Below, piece after piece: positions 1 to 9,262 of a DNA stretch of 64,000 nt. Position 1 is the stretch's first letter; the number at the start of each line of letters is the position of its first letter. Made by a program: the position numbers and the translations under genes. Origin of the DNA: Prorocentrum cordatum (Eukaryota > Sar > Dinophyceae > Prorocentrales > Prorocentraceae). The stretch is taken from contig CAUYUJ010015008.1 in assembly GCA_963575745.1 (NCBI GenBank), forward strand, positions 199,340 through 263,339. The letters run 5' to 3'. The notes beneath the pieces are model-generated. The model did not search any database. It was not told where the DNA came from and saw only the letters and a program-made list of their open reading frames with translations.

Positions 1-540
1 GAACTCGAAGAGCACGAAGTGGCCTACAGTTGGCTCCGGGCATTCAAAATGTGGCCCGGGAATGGAGTTCTGGGCACTCGAAGAGCACGAAGTGGCCTAC
101 AGTTGGCTCCGGGCATTCAAAATGTGGCCCGGGAATGGAGTTCTGGGAACTCGAAGACCACGAAGTGGCCTACAGTTGGCTCCGGGCATCCAAAATGTGG
201 CCCGGGAATGGAGTTCTGGGAACTCGAAGAGCACGAAGTGTGTGACTGTTGCATCCGGCCCTCCAGAATGTGGCCCGGGAATGGAGTTCTGGGAACTCGA
301 AGAGCACGAAGTGTGTGACTGTTGCATCCGGCCCTCCAGAATGTGGCCCGGGAATGGAGTTCTGGGAACTCGAAGAGCACGAAGTGTGTGACTGTTGCAT
401 CCGGCCCTCCAGAATGTGGCCCGGGAATGGAGTTCTGGGAACTCGAAGAGCACGAAGTGTGTGACTGTTGCATTCCGGCCCTCCAGAATGTGGCCTGGGA
501 ATGGAGTTCTGGAAATCGAAGAGCACGAAGTGTGTGACTG
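1..540 (+). repeat. 73-bp tandem satellite, array 1
   Basis: About seven head-to-tail copies of a 73-bp unit containing the marker ATGTGGCCCGGGAATGGAGT. Two subtypes occur in order: units with GGCCTACAGTTGGCTCC first, then units with TGTGTGACTGTTGCATCC. The array is cut by the left window edge and runs into the conserved tail described next. Other arrays of the same unit are at 7340-7505, 8455-8955 and, inverted, 15190-15605. 73 is not a multiple of 3, so the open frames here are not genes. Confidence 0.95.
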
Positions 541-672
541 TTGGCGAAAAACGAGCCCGGCACGAGCTGCCGCCCGGCAAACTCCCAACACCTGCCCGGA
601 CCCCCCTGTGGAGTGATCTGTGAGCTCTTTTGAGTCAACTAGAAACCTATCAGTCTTCGCTGTTAGGTAAAA
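540..672 (+). repeat. Conserved tail of modular element, copy 1
   Basis: About 130 bp that follow the 73-bp array and recur after the array at 8955-9080 and, inverted and more diverged, at 15069-15200. The segment ends in TCGCTGTTAGGT (657-668), which is the inverted complement of the start of the matching head sequence. It is read here as one end of a modular repeat element. Confidence 0.85.
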
Positions 673-779
673 ACGCCTCCCAGGCGCCCCCGAACGGCTT
701 CTCCAAAGACCCCAAGAGGCCTCCCAAAGAAGCATCTTCACGACGACCCTGCTTGGCCCCAAGAGCAACACAAGATGCC

Positions 780-955
780 AACGAGAGGCTCCCTCCTCCG
801 CCCCTTCCCCTTCCTCCTTCTCCTCCTCCTACTTATCTTCATCCTCCTCCTCTCCTTCTCATCCTCTCCTCCTCCTCCCCTCCCCTTCCCCATCCTCATC
901 TTCCTCCTCCTCCTCCTCCTCCTCCTCCTCCTCCTCCTCCTCCTCCTCCTCCTCG
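780..955. repeat. Pyrimidine tract with pure CCT run
   Basis: A C/T-rich strand that becomes an uninterrupted trinucleotide CCT run at 901-954. Open frames through it (poly-Pro, poly-Leu, poly-Ser, or poly-Arg and poly-Gly on the other strand) are composition artefacts. Confidence 0.95.
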
Positions 956-1002
956 GCGGCGCCACAATGGGCCTGGGCCCACGGCGAAGCAGTACCGATC
1001 AT

Positions 1003-1140
1003 GCAACATGGGCCGGCGGAATGAGCGAAGCGATATAATAATCCAACAATTACATAACAATCGTCCCCTGAATGTTTTACTATTTTGGAATATTCCTCCT
1101 GTAGAGGGACAGGCCCGACTTAAGGCTAGAGGCACCCCTC
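1003..1140. repeat. Dispersed repeat fragments shared with 21.7 kb and 60.7 kb
   Basis: Positions 1003-1034 match 21677-21708 over 32 bp with one mismatch; at 21.7 kb this sequence lies directly upstream of an inferred 3' splice site on the minus strand. Positions 1080-1135 resemble 60675-60742 (both contain GGACAGGC followed by CGACTTAAG). I read these as ends of introner or MITE-like elements. No exon could be supported next to them here. Confidence 0.6.
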
Positions 1141-1235
1141 TGGCAACACCCGACCTGTCGGCGCCTGGGAAGGTGTCGGCCCCGGAAGCGCTGGCTGGTG
1201 GCTGGCCCCAGATGGTGTTCTCATGCGATCGCACC

Positions 1236-1470
1236 GGGCCATGCTGACAGGAACCTCGTCGTCAGTCATTTGCTGGTCGACTGGTTGATTCATCTACGGC
1301 ATGTGCGCGCCGTGCCGGCTTCGGAGTTGGTTTCTGACACCGCGGGGATCATTCAGCCTTACACGATGGGCCGTTTCCGAAACGTCCGATCGTTCAACAT
1401 CGACCGACTCTGGGTTGCCGGCGGCGTTCAACGTTGAACGCCGGCGGCGGGGTCGCGGCCGGTGGACACG
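1236..1470. repeat. Dispersed repeat, copy 1 (second at 47.25-47.41 kb)
   Basis: This stretch and 47250-47410 share a series of short blocks in the same order, including GATCATTCA, TTTCCGA, GTTCAAC.TTGAACGCC and GGGGTCG. Copy 1 ends in a small palindrome around GTTCAACGTTGAAC. The copies are strongly diverged, so exact boundaries are uncertain. No gene is seen. Confidence 0.5.
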
Positions 1471-1499
1471 ACCCGAACCTACCGTACACACCCATCTTC

Positions 1500-2515
1500 C
1501 AGGAGGAGGGCGCTGAGGGGGACGAGGAGGAGGAGGACGAGGGGGGGGGGCGCTGGGCGGCGACGCGCCTCCCGTCCCGGCAGCCGTCACCATCAGGTTC
1601 GCCCCCGCGCTCTCGGCGCGGGGCGGCACCAAGGCAGGGGCCTGGGCCGGGCCCCCCCGGCCACGCTGAGGACGGAGGCGACGACGGTTGGCAGGACGGC
1701 GACGAGGGCCAGGAGAGAAGAAGACGGCGCAGACTACGAGGGCGGCAGGAATGACGACGGGGGTGACAACGAGGACGACGAGGCGAGGACGATGACAAGG
1801 ACTAGACGATGACAAGGACTGCTGGACGAGGCCAGGACGACGAGGCGGAGAACGGGACGATGACAGCGCGACGACGACGAGAGCGACGAGGATAAGGGCG
1901 CCAGAAGAAGGAGGGGGGGAGGACGGAGGGAGAGGGGGGGGGAGGAGAGAACGAGAGCGAGGCTGAGGAGGCGGAGGCAGGGGAGTTCGAATCAGGAGGG
2001 GGAGGACGAGCTCGAGGAGTAGCGGGGAACATGTCGGGCGACGGATGAGCAGAAACACGAATAAGAGGAAGAGGAGGAGACAGAGGCCAGGGAGGGGGAC
2101 AGCATGACGATAGCAAGGTCATGATGCGATTAGCTCAGGATGCGTGCTAGAGTTCCGGAGTTCGTAATTACCAGCCCTCGGCCATGCGCACTTGGCCGTT
2201 CGTACCTGGCCGCGCGGGACAGCAACAAAAACTGGAGGTCTTGGAACGGACCATGCTCATTACTCCTTGCGCCTCTGAGTCAGGTGGGAAGAGAGGAGGA
2301 AGCGTGAGAGGGGAAGAGCAGCAGAAGGAGAACAGGGGAACGGAGCAGGAAGGGTGGAAGCGAGGCACGGGGGGGGGGGGCAGGAGGCCGAGGGAGCCGC
2401 ACCCTCCCCGTCATGTCGCCGCTGCCGCTGTCGACGCCGCTGCAGCGCCGCCGCCGCCGTCGCCGCCGCGGCCGCCCTCGCCGCCACCGTCGCCGTCGTC
2501 GCCGCCGCTGAGCCC
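1500..2515. repeat. Purine-rich low-complexity block and GCC-rich tract
   Basis: Positions 1500-2110 are dominated by GAC, GAGG and GGGG motifs; 2350-2515 is GCC/GCT/GTC-rich. Between them (about 2110-2350) is ordinary sequence in which I see no gene. Open frames on both strands have strongly biased Arg, Pro, Ser or Ala composition and no recognisable domain. Confidence 0.7.
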
Positions 2516-2571
2516 ACCAGAGATCCAACGTTTTGATCATGCCAATATGAGGCCCCCAAGAGCCTATTTAT

Positions 2572-3060
2572 AAAATAATTATCCCGGCAAAGCAACCTAA
2601 CAGCCATCTGTAGGAGCATATCTGGAAGCATTCCCCTTAAGATTCGGATGAGAATCCAGTTGTAGAATTCTGCTGTTCTCGCAGTCGTAGTCGCATTCGC
2701 GATGACAGTCGCAGTGGCAACGGCAGTCGCAGTCACAGCCTCAGCCTCAGCCTGCCTCAGCCTCAGCCTCCGCCTGCCTCAGCCTCAGCCTGCCTCAGCC
2801 TCAGCCTCAGCCTGCTTCAGCCTCAGCATCAGTCTGCCTTCGGCCTCGGCCTCAGCCTCAGCCTGCCTCAGCCTCAGCCTGCATCAGCCTCAGCCTCAGC
2901 CTCAGCCTGCCTCAGCATCAGCCTGCCTCAGCCTCAGCCTCAGCCTGCCTCTGCCTCAGCCTCAGCCTGCTTCAGCCTCAGCCTCAGTCTGCCGTCGGCC
3001 TCGGCCTCAGCCTCAGCCTGCCTCAGCCTCAGCCTGCATCAGCCTCAGCCTCAGCACGAA
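2572..3060 (+). repeat. Modular element fragment: conserved head plus GCCTCAG minisatellite
   Basis: Positions 2572-2722 are a conserved head, starting in AAAATAATTATCCCGG and containing ACCTAACAGC at 2595-2604. It is followed by a minisatellite of 6-bp CAGCCT repeats with regular TGCCT interruptions (2723-3060). The same head occurs at 7506-7640 (start truncated) and inverted at 17176-17345. This copy has no 73-bp array or tail after the minisatellite. Confidence 0.85.
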
Positions 3061-3181
3061 GCGACCCAGCTAGAAGGACAAAGCGCTGAATGTACACCGA
3101 TGTGTTCGACGACTGCGTATGTAATGATGTGACGATATACAGACTGAGCCCTTCGTGAATGTCTACATGTTTTTCTGACGC

Positions 3182-3919
3182 CTACAAACGGCGCTGACGT
3201 GTGTGAGAAAATTGTCCGCGCAGCAAAAGCCGGCGAAGCGTGCGGGAGCTCGCATGCTGAGACAGACTACGTCTGCAGACCGCCAGCTGCAAAAGGTTGC
3301 GAGCGGCTCTTGGAAGATGTTTACGGAACGGAGCTACGGTGTCTGAAAACATTGGCATCGAAGCGAAGAGCCTCGGAGCCCTGCAACCTGAGAAACACCG
3401 CAGGAACTCGCATACTGAAAAGGAATGCATTGCAAACCGCACGCTGCGAACCCTGCAGGCTGAGAAGCACCGCAGGATGTCGCATGCTGAAAAGCACTTG
3501 TACTGCAGAGCGCTAGCATCTATCTCGGGCTCGGACCCCCCCGTCCTGATCCAGAACGTGTCCGGCCACGGCCTGAAAATGCCGTTCCAACTCCCGAGGA
3601 TCAGCTGGCACTCCGGCTCTGGGACACTCCAGTACGTCTTGAGCACCTTGAGCCAGGCCCCATCTCGGGATCCCCACAGCACGCTGTACTTGACCGAGAC
3701 CGTGCCGAACTCATAACAATTGACCTCCGAAGGACCTGCGATGCGGTGGTTCTGAGCCAGGACGAGGTCCGCATGGTCGAGCGTCGGCACCGTACGCCCA
3801 TGCCCAGACGGACCATCCACGGCGAGCCACATCATCTGAGACAGCGTCTGGAGGGCGGTCGACAGGCGACTGGCGACTGGCGACGACGAGCTGGTCTTGG
3901 ACTGTCAGGAACGCTACAC
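3182..3919 (-). CDS. Hypothetical open frame ending in hairpin repeats
   Basis: Minus-strand frame open from just after a TGA near 3920 to a stop at 3182; a possible ATG is at 3835 and an AG acceptor (CTGACAG) lies just inside the upstream stop. The first 120 or so residues (3919-3540) have balanced composition, for example MMWLAVDGPSGHGRTVP and WNGIFRPWPDTFWIRTGG. The second half translates hairpin repeats as LRCFSAC-type peptides and may be 3' UTR or spurious. No family recognised. It may be an exon rather than a whole gene. Confidence 0.35.
3199..3520. repeat. Cluster of hairpin repeats
   Basis: At least two clear copies of a small hairpin with a 15-nt loop like AGGCTGAGAAGCACC. At 3380-3404 the arms are CCTGC and GCAGG around a loop variant AACCTGAGAAACACC. 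At 3452-3476 the arms are CCTGC and GCAGG around the standard loop. Between them and after them are diverged relatives such as TCGCATGCTGAAAAGCAC. Further copies are in and just downstream of the nuclease gene at 5-7.1 kb. Confidence 0.75.
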
Positions 3920-4104
3920 GACCAAAAGAAAACGAAGCACGACCGAGGAAACACCAGAGCTCCTAGCTGGGAGGCGAGATCAAGGGGGACGAGGAAGAAG
4001 GGAAGAGGAGGAGGAGGAAGAGTCAGAGCAAGAGTAACGGTGAGAGTAAGAGTCAGAGTAAGAGTAAGGCGAACTGCACGAGTCGGAGTAAGAGTCAGGG
4101 CAAG

Positions 4105-4255
4105 AGGCCCCCCAAGCGGCCCCAAGAGGCCCCCAAGAGGCCCCCAAGAGGCCCCCAAGAGGCCCCAAGAGGCCCCAAGAGGCCCCCAAGAGGCCCCCAA
4201 GAGGCCCCCAAGAGGCCCCCAAGAGGCCCCACGAGGCTCCAAGAGGCCCTCCAAG
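4105..4255 (+). repeat. CCCCCAAGAGG minisatellite, block 1
   Basis: Tandem 10-11 bp units of CCCCCAAGAGG. A second block lies at 4745-4918. Looser relatives (CCAAGATGG, CCCCAAGACG) fill 20740-21275, 38515-38690 and 41110-41530. The open frames reading RGPQEAPK or LLGASWGPLG are repeat translations. Confidence 0.95.
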
Positions 4256-4329
4256 GGCTGGTGGTACTCGGCTTTTAATCATGTGGTGGGAGGGCGGAAC
4301 GCGAGGGCTTACGGCCGCCCTTCGGGTTT

Positions 4330-4740
4330 GATCACTGCTCCTTATCAATCCCACCAGCCCTTTGGGCGTGAGTGGTTTAGGGAGCCCGCTCTGTTCTCAA
4401 CCCCCCTTCTTCCCCTTCGGGGAGGGGTTTACCCCTCCCCCTACCCCCTCCCCCTGGGCCTGGAGAGGGCGCCCCGCGGGTCGTTTGAGGGGTCTTTTTC
4501 GACTCCTGGGAGGGCTAAAAAAACGACGACCCTCACGAGGATTCTGGCCCCGACGGGGGGGCACCGTCTGGTCCCCCTCCTCTTCTTTAAAGCCAGAATC
4601 ATTGATTGTACTACGGTTTTGGCCCCATTTTGGCGTCCTGAGGGGGCCGCGCTCATCTTCCTTCACAGCAAAATCATTGATTTTACGAAGGTTTTCGGCT
4701 CATTTTGTCCTTCTCAGGGGGCAGCTCTCATTTGCGCTTT
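4330..4740. repeat. Segment between minisatellite blocks, partly shared with 35.5 kb
   Basis: Positions 4330-4440 resemble 35525-35645: both carry CCCACCAGC, GAGCGT, TCTTCCCCTTCGGG and GGTTTA in order. Within this copy, 4595-4670 and 4670-4740 are an imperfect direct duplication (ATTGATTxTAC, GGTTTTxGxC, CAxTTTxG). No gene is seen. Confidence 0.55.
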
Positions 4741-4744
4741 TGAG

Positions 4745-4918
4745 GAGGTCGCAAGAGGCCCCAAGATGGCCCCAAGAGGCCCCCAGGAGGCTCCCAAGAG
4801 GCCTCCAAGAGGCCCCCAAGAGGCCCCCAAGCGGCCCCAAGAGGCCCCCAAGAGGCCCCCAAGAGGCCCCCAAGAGGCCCCAAGAGGCCCCAAGAGGCCC
4901 CCAAGAGGCCCCAAGAGG
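4745..4918 (+). repeat. CCCCCAAGAGG minisatellite, block 2
   Basis: A second tandem block of the 10-11 bp unit, ending directly in a stemless copy of the hairpin-loop repeat at 4917-4932. Confidence 0.95.
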
Positions 4919-4989
4919 CTGAGAAGCACCGCAGGAACTCGCATGCTTTCGAACACTACTGCTCGAGACCGCAGCTGGAGAGCGGCAGA

Positions 4990-5012
4990 CCGCAGGCTGA
5001 GAAGCACCGCGG
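4990..5012. repeat. Hairpin repeat downstream of the nuclease gene
   Basis: Loop AGGCTGAGAAGCACC (4994-5008) flanked by CCGC and GCGG, so a 4-bp stem can form. It lies about 20 bp past the stop codon of the minus-strand EEP gene, hence in its probable 3' UTR. Confidence 0.75.
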
Positions 5013-5031
5013 GCAGGGAGACTTGCAAAAC

Positions 5032-7224
5032 TCAGATGTCCTGATCGTCTTGGAGGAAGTCACGCCAGTCCGGCGGCTGCCAAGAATCGATGATGCGCCT
5101 GGAGCCACCGCCCGTGCTGCCGCCGATGTCCAGGTAGTCGCCATCGGCCCTGAACAGACGGCCGTGCCCCAACGCCAGAATCGCTTGGTTGCGGATTTGA
5201 AGCAGCTCTCCGCTCTCAAACATCTGCAACACGTCCAGCTGCCTGCGCGTGAAGTTCGGCTTTGGCTGGCCAGCCTGGGCAGACAGATGGCGGGAAAGCC
5301 GCTCCCCCTCGTTGTAGCGCGCGATGGCCTCGGCCTTCTGGTGGTGCAGCCGGCGCCGCTGTTGCCGCAGAGCTTCCTCGGGAACTGCTGCATCACGGCC
5401 CTCACTGTGATCAGCTTGCAACGCTTGCGTTAGCCAATCAACGTCGAAGCGCCCTGAGAAGGCCAGCACCTCCCAGATCTGTTTGGTACCGGCCACACGT
5501 TGCAAATGGCGATGCCACCGCTTACGCTTCTGGTCTTTCACAAACTTGGCGACGCTACCCAGACCTGCACCCTTGGCCTGGCCACCTTTTCCCGCAGGCT
5601 GAGAAGCACCGTGAGAACCTTTCTTACCGCCTGGCCCTTTGTTAGGACCCTGCGGAACCGCATGGCCCCCTTGTGGCGCAGACTTGCCTCTCGCTTTTCC
5701 CTTTTCGACATCCCGTTCCTGAAGCGCACGCTGCTGCCGCGACTGCTCGTACTGGTCGCGAGCTACTCTGACCAATTCCTGGCGCTCAGGCTCCGTGAGA
5801 ACGTAGCGCATGTCGTCGATGTTCTTGCTCCGCAGAAAGTCATGTCGAAGCTTAAGGACAGAGAGAATGGCTCGGCCAGTCTCCTCCTGAGACGCAAAGG
5901 CCGTGTCATATTCCGAGCCAGGCTGAGGAGCGCCAGCTGGATCAGTGTCCGCTGGCTCCGTGGACTTCCTCTTTTTGAAAAGCAAGAGACTGAGATGATG
6001 GAGGACTTTCGGATCGTACTCCTCGTCGTACCTGTCGTCCCAAAGCTTCCTCAGCTCCCTGTGCAAGTCGTCCGCGCGATTCTGAACGACATCCTCGACG
6101 TAGTCGGGATCACCCGGTGAAGTCGGTGAAAGCGGAGGAGTAGAACTCGGCGACCGATCCCAATGCACAGAAGACTCGCGGTCCGCCTGTACGCTGACGT
6201 CGGCGTCGGAGACGTTTTCGACGACAATCTTCCGCCTCTTGCTCTCCCCAGGCTGAATAGCACCAGGGAGAGTGAGCACAACCGCCACCGCATCGTGTGC
6301 GTCGTTGCGCATGCCACGATCCGTAAAAGACGCGCCAACGGCAATGGAGCAGAAACGGGCGACTGCTCCGCAGACCGCGACGTGGTCGCCTTTGAGGTCG
6401 GCCGGAGTGGCATGGACCTCCCAGAGCTTCTCGTCGTTCTGCTGGCGCTGGTAAGCCTCCCGCGCCTCCTGGAAAGTCAGGTTGTCGTCGCCGACTACAA
6501 GCAGAACGACTGGCACGTGCGGCTCCGAAGCATTGAGAATCTGAGCCATGCAGTCCAGGTGCAAGCGGAGATGGCGAACTGTCCGCTTTCGAGTCTGGAT
6601 GGTCGGCGGTTTCTTGCCGCACACGATGTGCATGTTGGCGATCACCACGTGGAACTTGTCATGGCCTGGTTTGTTCACCTCAAAATGTGAAATAACAGCA
6701 TCAATCTCTCGGCCGCTAGGAGGCCTGTAAACTTTGCTGTCTTCGCACAGAGTCAGTTCCGCAGGCTGAGAAGCACCGCGGAACCCCCAGAGAGTCAAGT
6801 AGTTGTCGACCTCCGAGAAGCGAATGCCATCACCGAAAGGCTTACTGAGGATCTCTGTCACGTTGATCCCTGCTCGGCGAAAGCCTTCACGGAACGCACC
6901 GACCTCGCAGCCACAGACCATATCAGCATCAGCGGTCTCCACTATCGTGGCGCACACCCTTCCGAAGTTAGCGCAGTGAGTGGCCGCCTGCTTACCAGTC
7001 ATCATGCCCTGCTCGAACCCGAAATTGAACGAGGCGACCGTGAAGAACGCAGGCTGCACAGCGCCAGAACCAGGCGTCTGTCCACCTTCCTCCGCAGGCT
7101 GAGAAGCACCGCGAGGCGGCGCAGGCTGAGAAGCACCGCGAGGCGGCGACACTTCGGACGAGCCTCGCGGAGCAGAGGCTGCGGATGAACGTTGGACATG
7201 GGGGTACGGCCAGGGGAACGCCAT
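5032..7224 (-). CDS. Endonuclease/exonuclease/phosphatase (EEP)-fold protein with GASQPA repeats
   Basis: Intronless 730-codon gene, ATG at 7224, TGA at 5034-5032. Residues about 61-320 match the EEP fold (Mg-dependent phosphodiesterases and nucleases) by motif order: ASFNFGF (N67), CGCEVG (E107), VVIANMHIV (H199), VVGDDNLT (D246, N248) and NDAHDAVAVVL (H310). The last motif departs from the usual Ser-Asp-His, so activity is uncertain. Residues 320-420 are acidic and probably disordered. After that comes a basic, Gln-rich C-terminal region (RKRWHRHLQRV, TKQIWEVLAFSGRFDVDWL, about 590-625) that I cannot assign. The peptide RGASQPA, or decayed forms GAVQPA, GAIQPG and GAPQPG, occurs seven times; each is a translated copy of the local hairpin repeat. 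Substrate unknown. No reverse transcriptase is seen, so a LINE origin is not supported. Confidence 0.8.
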   Translation of the reverse strand: MAFPWPYPHVQRSSAASAPRGSSEVSPPRGASQPAPPRGASQPAEEGGQTPGSGAVQPAFFTVASFNFGFEQGMMTGKQAATHCANFGRVCATIVETADADMVCGCEVGAFREGFRRAGINVTEILSKPFGDGIRFSEVDNYLTLWGFRGASQPAELTLCEDSKVYRPPSGREIDAVISHFEVNKPGHDKFHVVIANMHIVCGKKPPTIQTRKRTVRHLRLHLDCMAQILNASEPHVPVVLLVVGDDNLTFQEAREAYQRQQNDEKLWEVHATPADLKGDHVAVCGAVARFCSIAVGASFTDRGMRNDAHDAVAVVLTLPGAIQPGESKRRKIVVENVSDADVSVQADRESSVHWDRSPSSTPPLSPTSPGDPDYVEDVVQNRADDLHRELRKLWDDRYDEEYDPKVLHHLSLLLFKKRKSTEPADTDPAGAPQPGSEYDTAFASQEETGRAILSVLKLRHDFLRSKNIDDMRYVLTEPERQELVRVARDQYEQSRQQRALQERDVEKGKARGKSAPQGGHAVPQGPNKGPGGKKGSHGASQPAGKGGQAKGAGLGSVAKFVKDQKRKRWHRHLQRVAGTKQIWEVLAFSGRFDVDWLTQALQADHSEGRDAAVPEEALRQQRRRLHHQKAEAIARYNEGERLSRHLSAQAGQPKPNFTRRQLDVLQMFESGELLQIRNQAILALGHGRLFRADGDYLDIGGSTGGGSRRIIDSWQPPDWRDFLQDDQDI
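6756..6784. repeat. Best-paired hairpin repeat, inside the nuclease gene
   Basis: GTTCCGC and GCGGAAC form a perfect 7-bp stem around the loop AGGCTGAGAAGCACC. On the coding strand it gives the in-frame peptide RGASQPA (residues about 149-155). Other copies in the gene have loops at 5596-5610, 7096-7110 and 7123-7137; degenerate copies lie near 5920, 6250 and 7049. Confidence 0.8.
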
Positions 7225-7340
7225 TGCAATCGAAACTCAGTGGACTGCAGTGAATGAATGCAGTGGCACGATTGAATGCAGTGGACTGCAGTGTCACTAG
7301 CAAGTCCTGAACCAAACACGGCTGTGGCGGAAGGATTATG
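7225..7340. promoter_or_regulatory. Upstream flank of the nuclease gene
   Basis: Short repeats of TGCAGTCCACTGCATTCAAT type lie between the ATG at 7224 and the next satellite. No spliced-leader relic, TATA box or other promoter element is recognised. A trans-splice acceptor could lie here but cannot be placed. Confidence 0.3.
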
Positions 7341-9080
7341 AAGCGTCTGGCTATTCAAAATGTGGCCCGGGAATGGAGTTCTGGGAACTCGAAGACCAGG
7401 AAGTGGACTAGAGTTGGCTCCGGGCATCCAAAATGTGGCCCAGGAATGGAGTTCTGGGAACTCGAAGAGCACGAAGTGTGTGACTGTTGCATCCGGCCCT
7501 CCGCGATGTGTAGAAGCATATCTGAAAGCATTCCCCTTAAGATTCAGATGAAAATCCAGTTGTCGAATTCTGCTGTTCTCGCAGTCGTAGTCGCATTCGC
7601 GATGACAGTCGCAGCGGCAACGGCAGTCGCAGTCACAGCCTCAGCATCAGCCTGCCTCCTCCTCCTCCTCCTCCTCCTCCTGCTCCTCCTCCTCCTCCTC
7701 CTCCTCCTCCTCCTCCTCCTCCTCCTCCTCCTCCTCTTCCTCCTGCTCGTCCTCGTTCTCGTCCTCCTCGTCTTGCTCGTCCTCCTCCTCCTGGTGCTCT
7801 CTCCTCCTCCTCCTCCTCCTCCTCCTCCTCCTCCTCCTCCTCCTCCTGGTGGTCCTCGTTCTCCTCCTCCTGGTGCTCTCCCCCCCCCTCCTCCTCCTCG
7901 TCCTCCTCCTCCTCCTCCTCCTCGTCCTCCTCCTCCTCTTCCTCCTCCTCCTCCTCCTCCTCCTCCTCCTCCTGGTAGTCCTCCCCCTCCCCTCCTCCTC
8001 CTCCTCCTCCTCCTCTTCCTGGTCGTCCTCGTTCTCGTCCTCCTCGTCTTGCTCGTCCTCCTCCTCCTGGTGTTCTCTCCTCCTCCTCCTCCTCCTCCTC
8101 CTCCTCCTCCTCCTCCTCCTCCCTGGTGGTCCTCGTTCTCCTCCTCCTGGTACTCTCCCCCCCCCTCCTCCTCCTCCTCCTCGTCCTCGTCCTCCTCCTC
8201 CTCCTCCTCCTCTTCCTCCTCCTCCTCCTCCTCCTCCTCCTCCTCCTGGTACTCCTCCCCCTCCCCTCCTCCTCCTCCTCCTCCTCCTCCCTGGTCGTCC
8301 TCCTCCTCCTGGTCGTCCTCCTCCTCCTGCTCGTCCTCCTCCTCCTCCTGCTCGTCCTTCTTCTCCTGCTCCTCCTGCTCCTCGTCCTGCTCCTGCTCGT
8401 CCTCGTCCTCCTGGTCTTGCTCGTCCTCCTCCTCGTCGTGCTCTTGCCCCTGCTGAAAATGTGGCCCAGGAATGGGAGTTCTGGGAAGTCGAAGAGCACG
8501 AAGTTGCCTACAGTTGGCTACGGGCATTCAAAATGTGGCCCGGGAATGGAGTTCTGGGAACTCGAAGAGCACGAAGTGGCCTACAGTTGGCTCCGGGCAT
8601 TCAAAATGTGGCCCGGGAATGGAGTTCTGGGAACTCGAAGAGCACGAAGTGGCCTACAGTTGGCTCCGGGCATCCAAAATGTGGCCCGGGAATGGAATTC
8701 TGGGAACTCGAAGAGCACGAAGTGTGTGACTGTTGCATCCGGTTATTCTAAATGTGGCCCGGGAATGGCGTTCTGGGAACTCGAAGAGCACGAAGTGTGT
8801 GACTGTTGCATCCGGTTATTCTAAAAGTGGCCCGGGAATGGCGTTCTGGGATCTCGAAGAGCACGAAGTGTGTGACTGTTGCATCCGGGTATTCAGAATG
8901 TGGCCTGGGAATGGAGTTCTGGGAAGTCGAAGAGCACGAAGTGTGTGACTGTTGGTGAAAAACGAGCCCGGCACCTGCCGCCCGGCAACTCCCAACACCT
9001 GCCCGGACCCCCCTGTGGAGTGATCTGCTGCTCTCTTTTGATCCCACTAGAAACCTATCAGTCTTCGCTGTTAGGTAAAA
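7340..9080 (+). repeat. Modular element, copy 2 (head, CTC filler, 73-bp array, tail)
   Basis: In order: about two 73-bp units (7340-7500), a head lacking its first bases (7502-7640), a short GCCTCAG stub followed by about 800 bp of CTC/CCT repeats (7650-8450), seven 73-bp units (8455-8955), and the conserved tail (8955-9076) ending in TCGCTGTTAGGT at 9065-9076. The head joins the preceding satellite within the inverted-repeat sequence (GCGATGTGTAG kept, ACCTAACA lost). The open frames (poly-Leu/Pro, poly-Glu) are repeat translations. Confidence 0.85.
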
Positions 9081-9083
9081 AAT

Positions 9084-9262
9084 CGGGCAAGTTCACTTGC
9101 ATGGCGTTCCCCACCCCTCGCCCCTCTTCAAACGAGTCAAACCAATACCAGCGTGCAAGTGCCTTTCGACGTGCGTGATTTCCGCACGTGCAAATCGTTT
9201 GCGGCCTGCTTCGGGTTCAGCCCCCCCCCCGTCCATGCAGGTAAACTTGCCGGGGTCTGAAC
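9084..9262 (+). mobile_element. MITE-like family A, copy 1
   Basis: About 175-bp element with terminal inverted repeats: starts GGGCAAGTTCACTTGCATGG and ends CCATGCAGGTAAACTTGCC then GGGGTCTGAAC. Internal marks shared by all copies are GCGTGCAAGTGCC, CCGCACGTGCAA and TCGTTTGCGGC. Other copies: 12447-12612, 19388-19570 (inverted), 23444-23622 (inverted), 45066-45232 and 60056-60470 (interrupted). It starts about 8 bp after the tail of modular element copy 2. Confidence 0.85.

Noticed and set aside
1975-2000. GAGTTCGAATC resembling a tRNA T-arm
   Set aside because: No acceptor or anticodon stem and no A-box could be found around it.
4600-4660. CCATTTTGGC near 4630 as a second spliced-leader relic
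   Set aside because: Only ten bases match and the segment is part of a local GGTTTT direct duplication.
5032-7224. LINE retrotransposon ORF2
   Set aside because: EEP-type motifs are present but no reverse transcriptase motif follows in any frame, and the C-terminal region is unlike RT.
7544-8527. Long poly-Glu, poly-Gly, poly-Arg and poly-Leu/Pro frames
   Set aside because: They translate CTC/GAG repeats in every frame and on both strands and have no unique sequence.
1-9000. CRISPR-like regularly spaced repeats (73-bp arrays)
   Set aside because: The units are contiguous without unique spacers and the sequence is eukaryotic; they are satellites.
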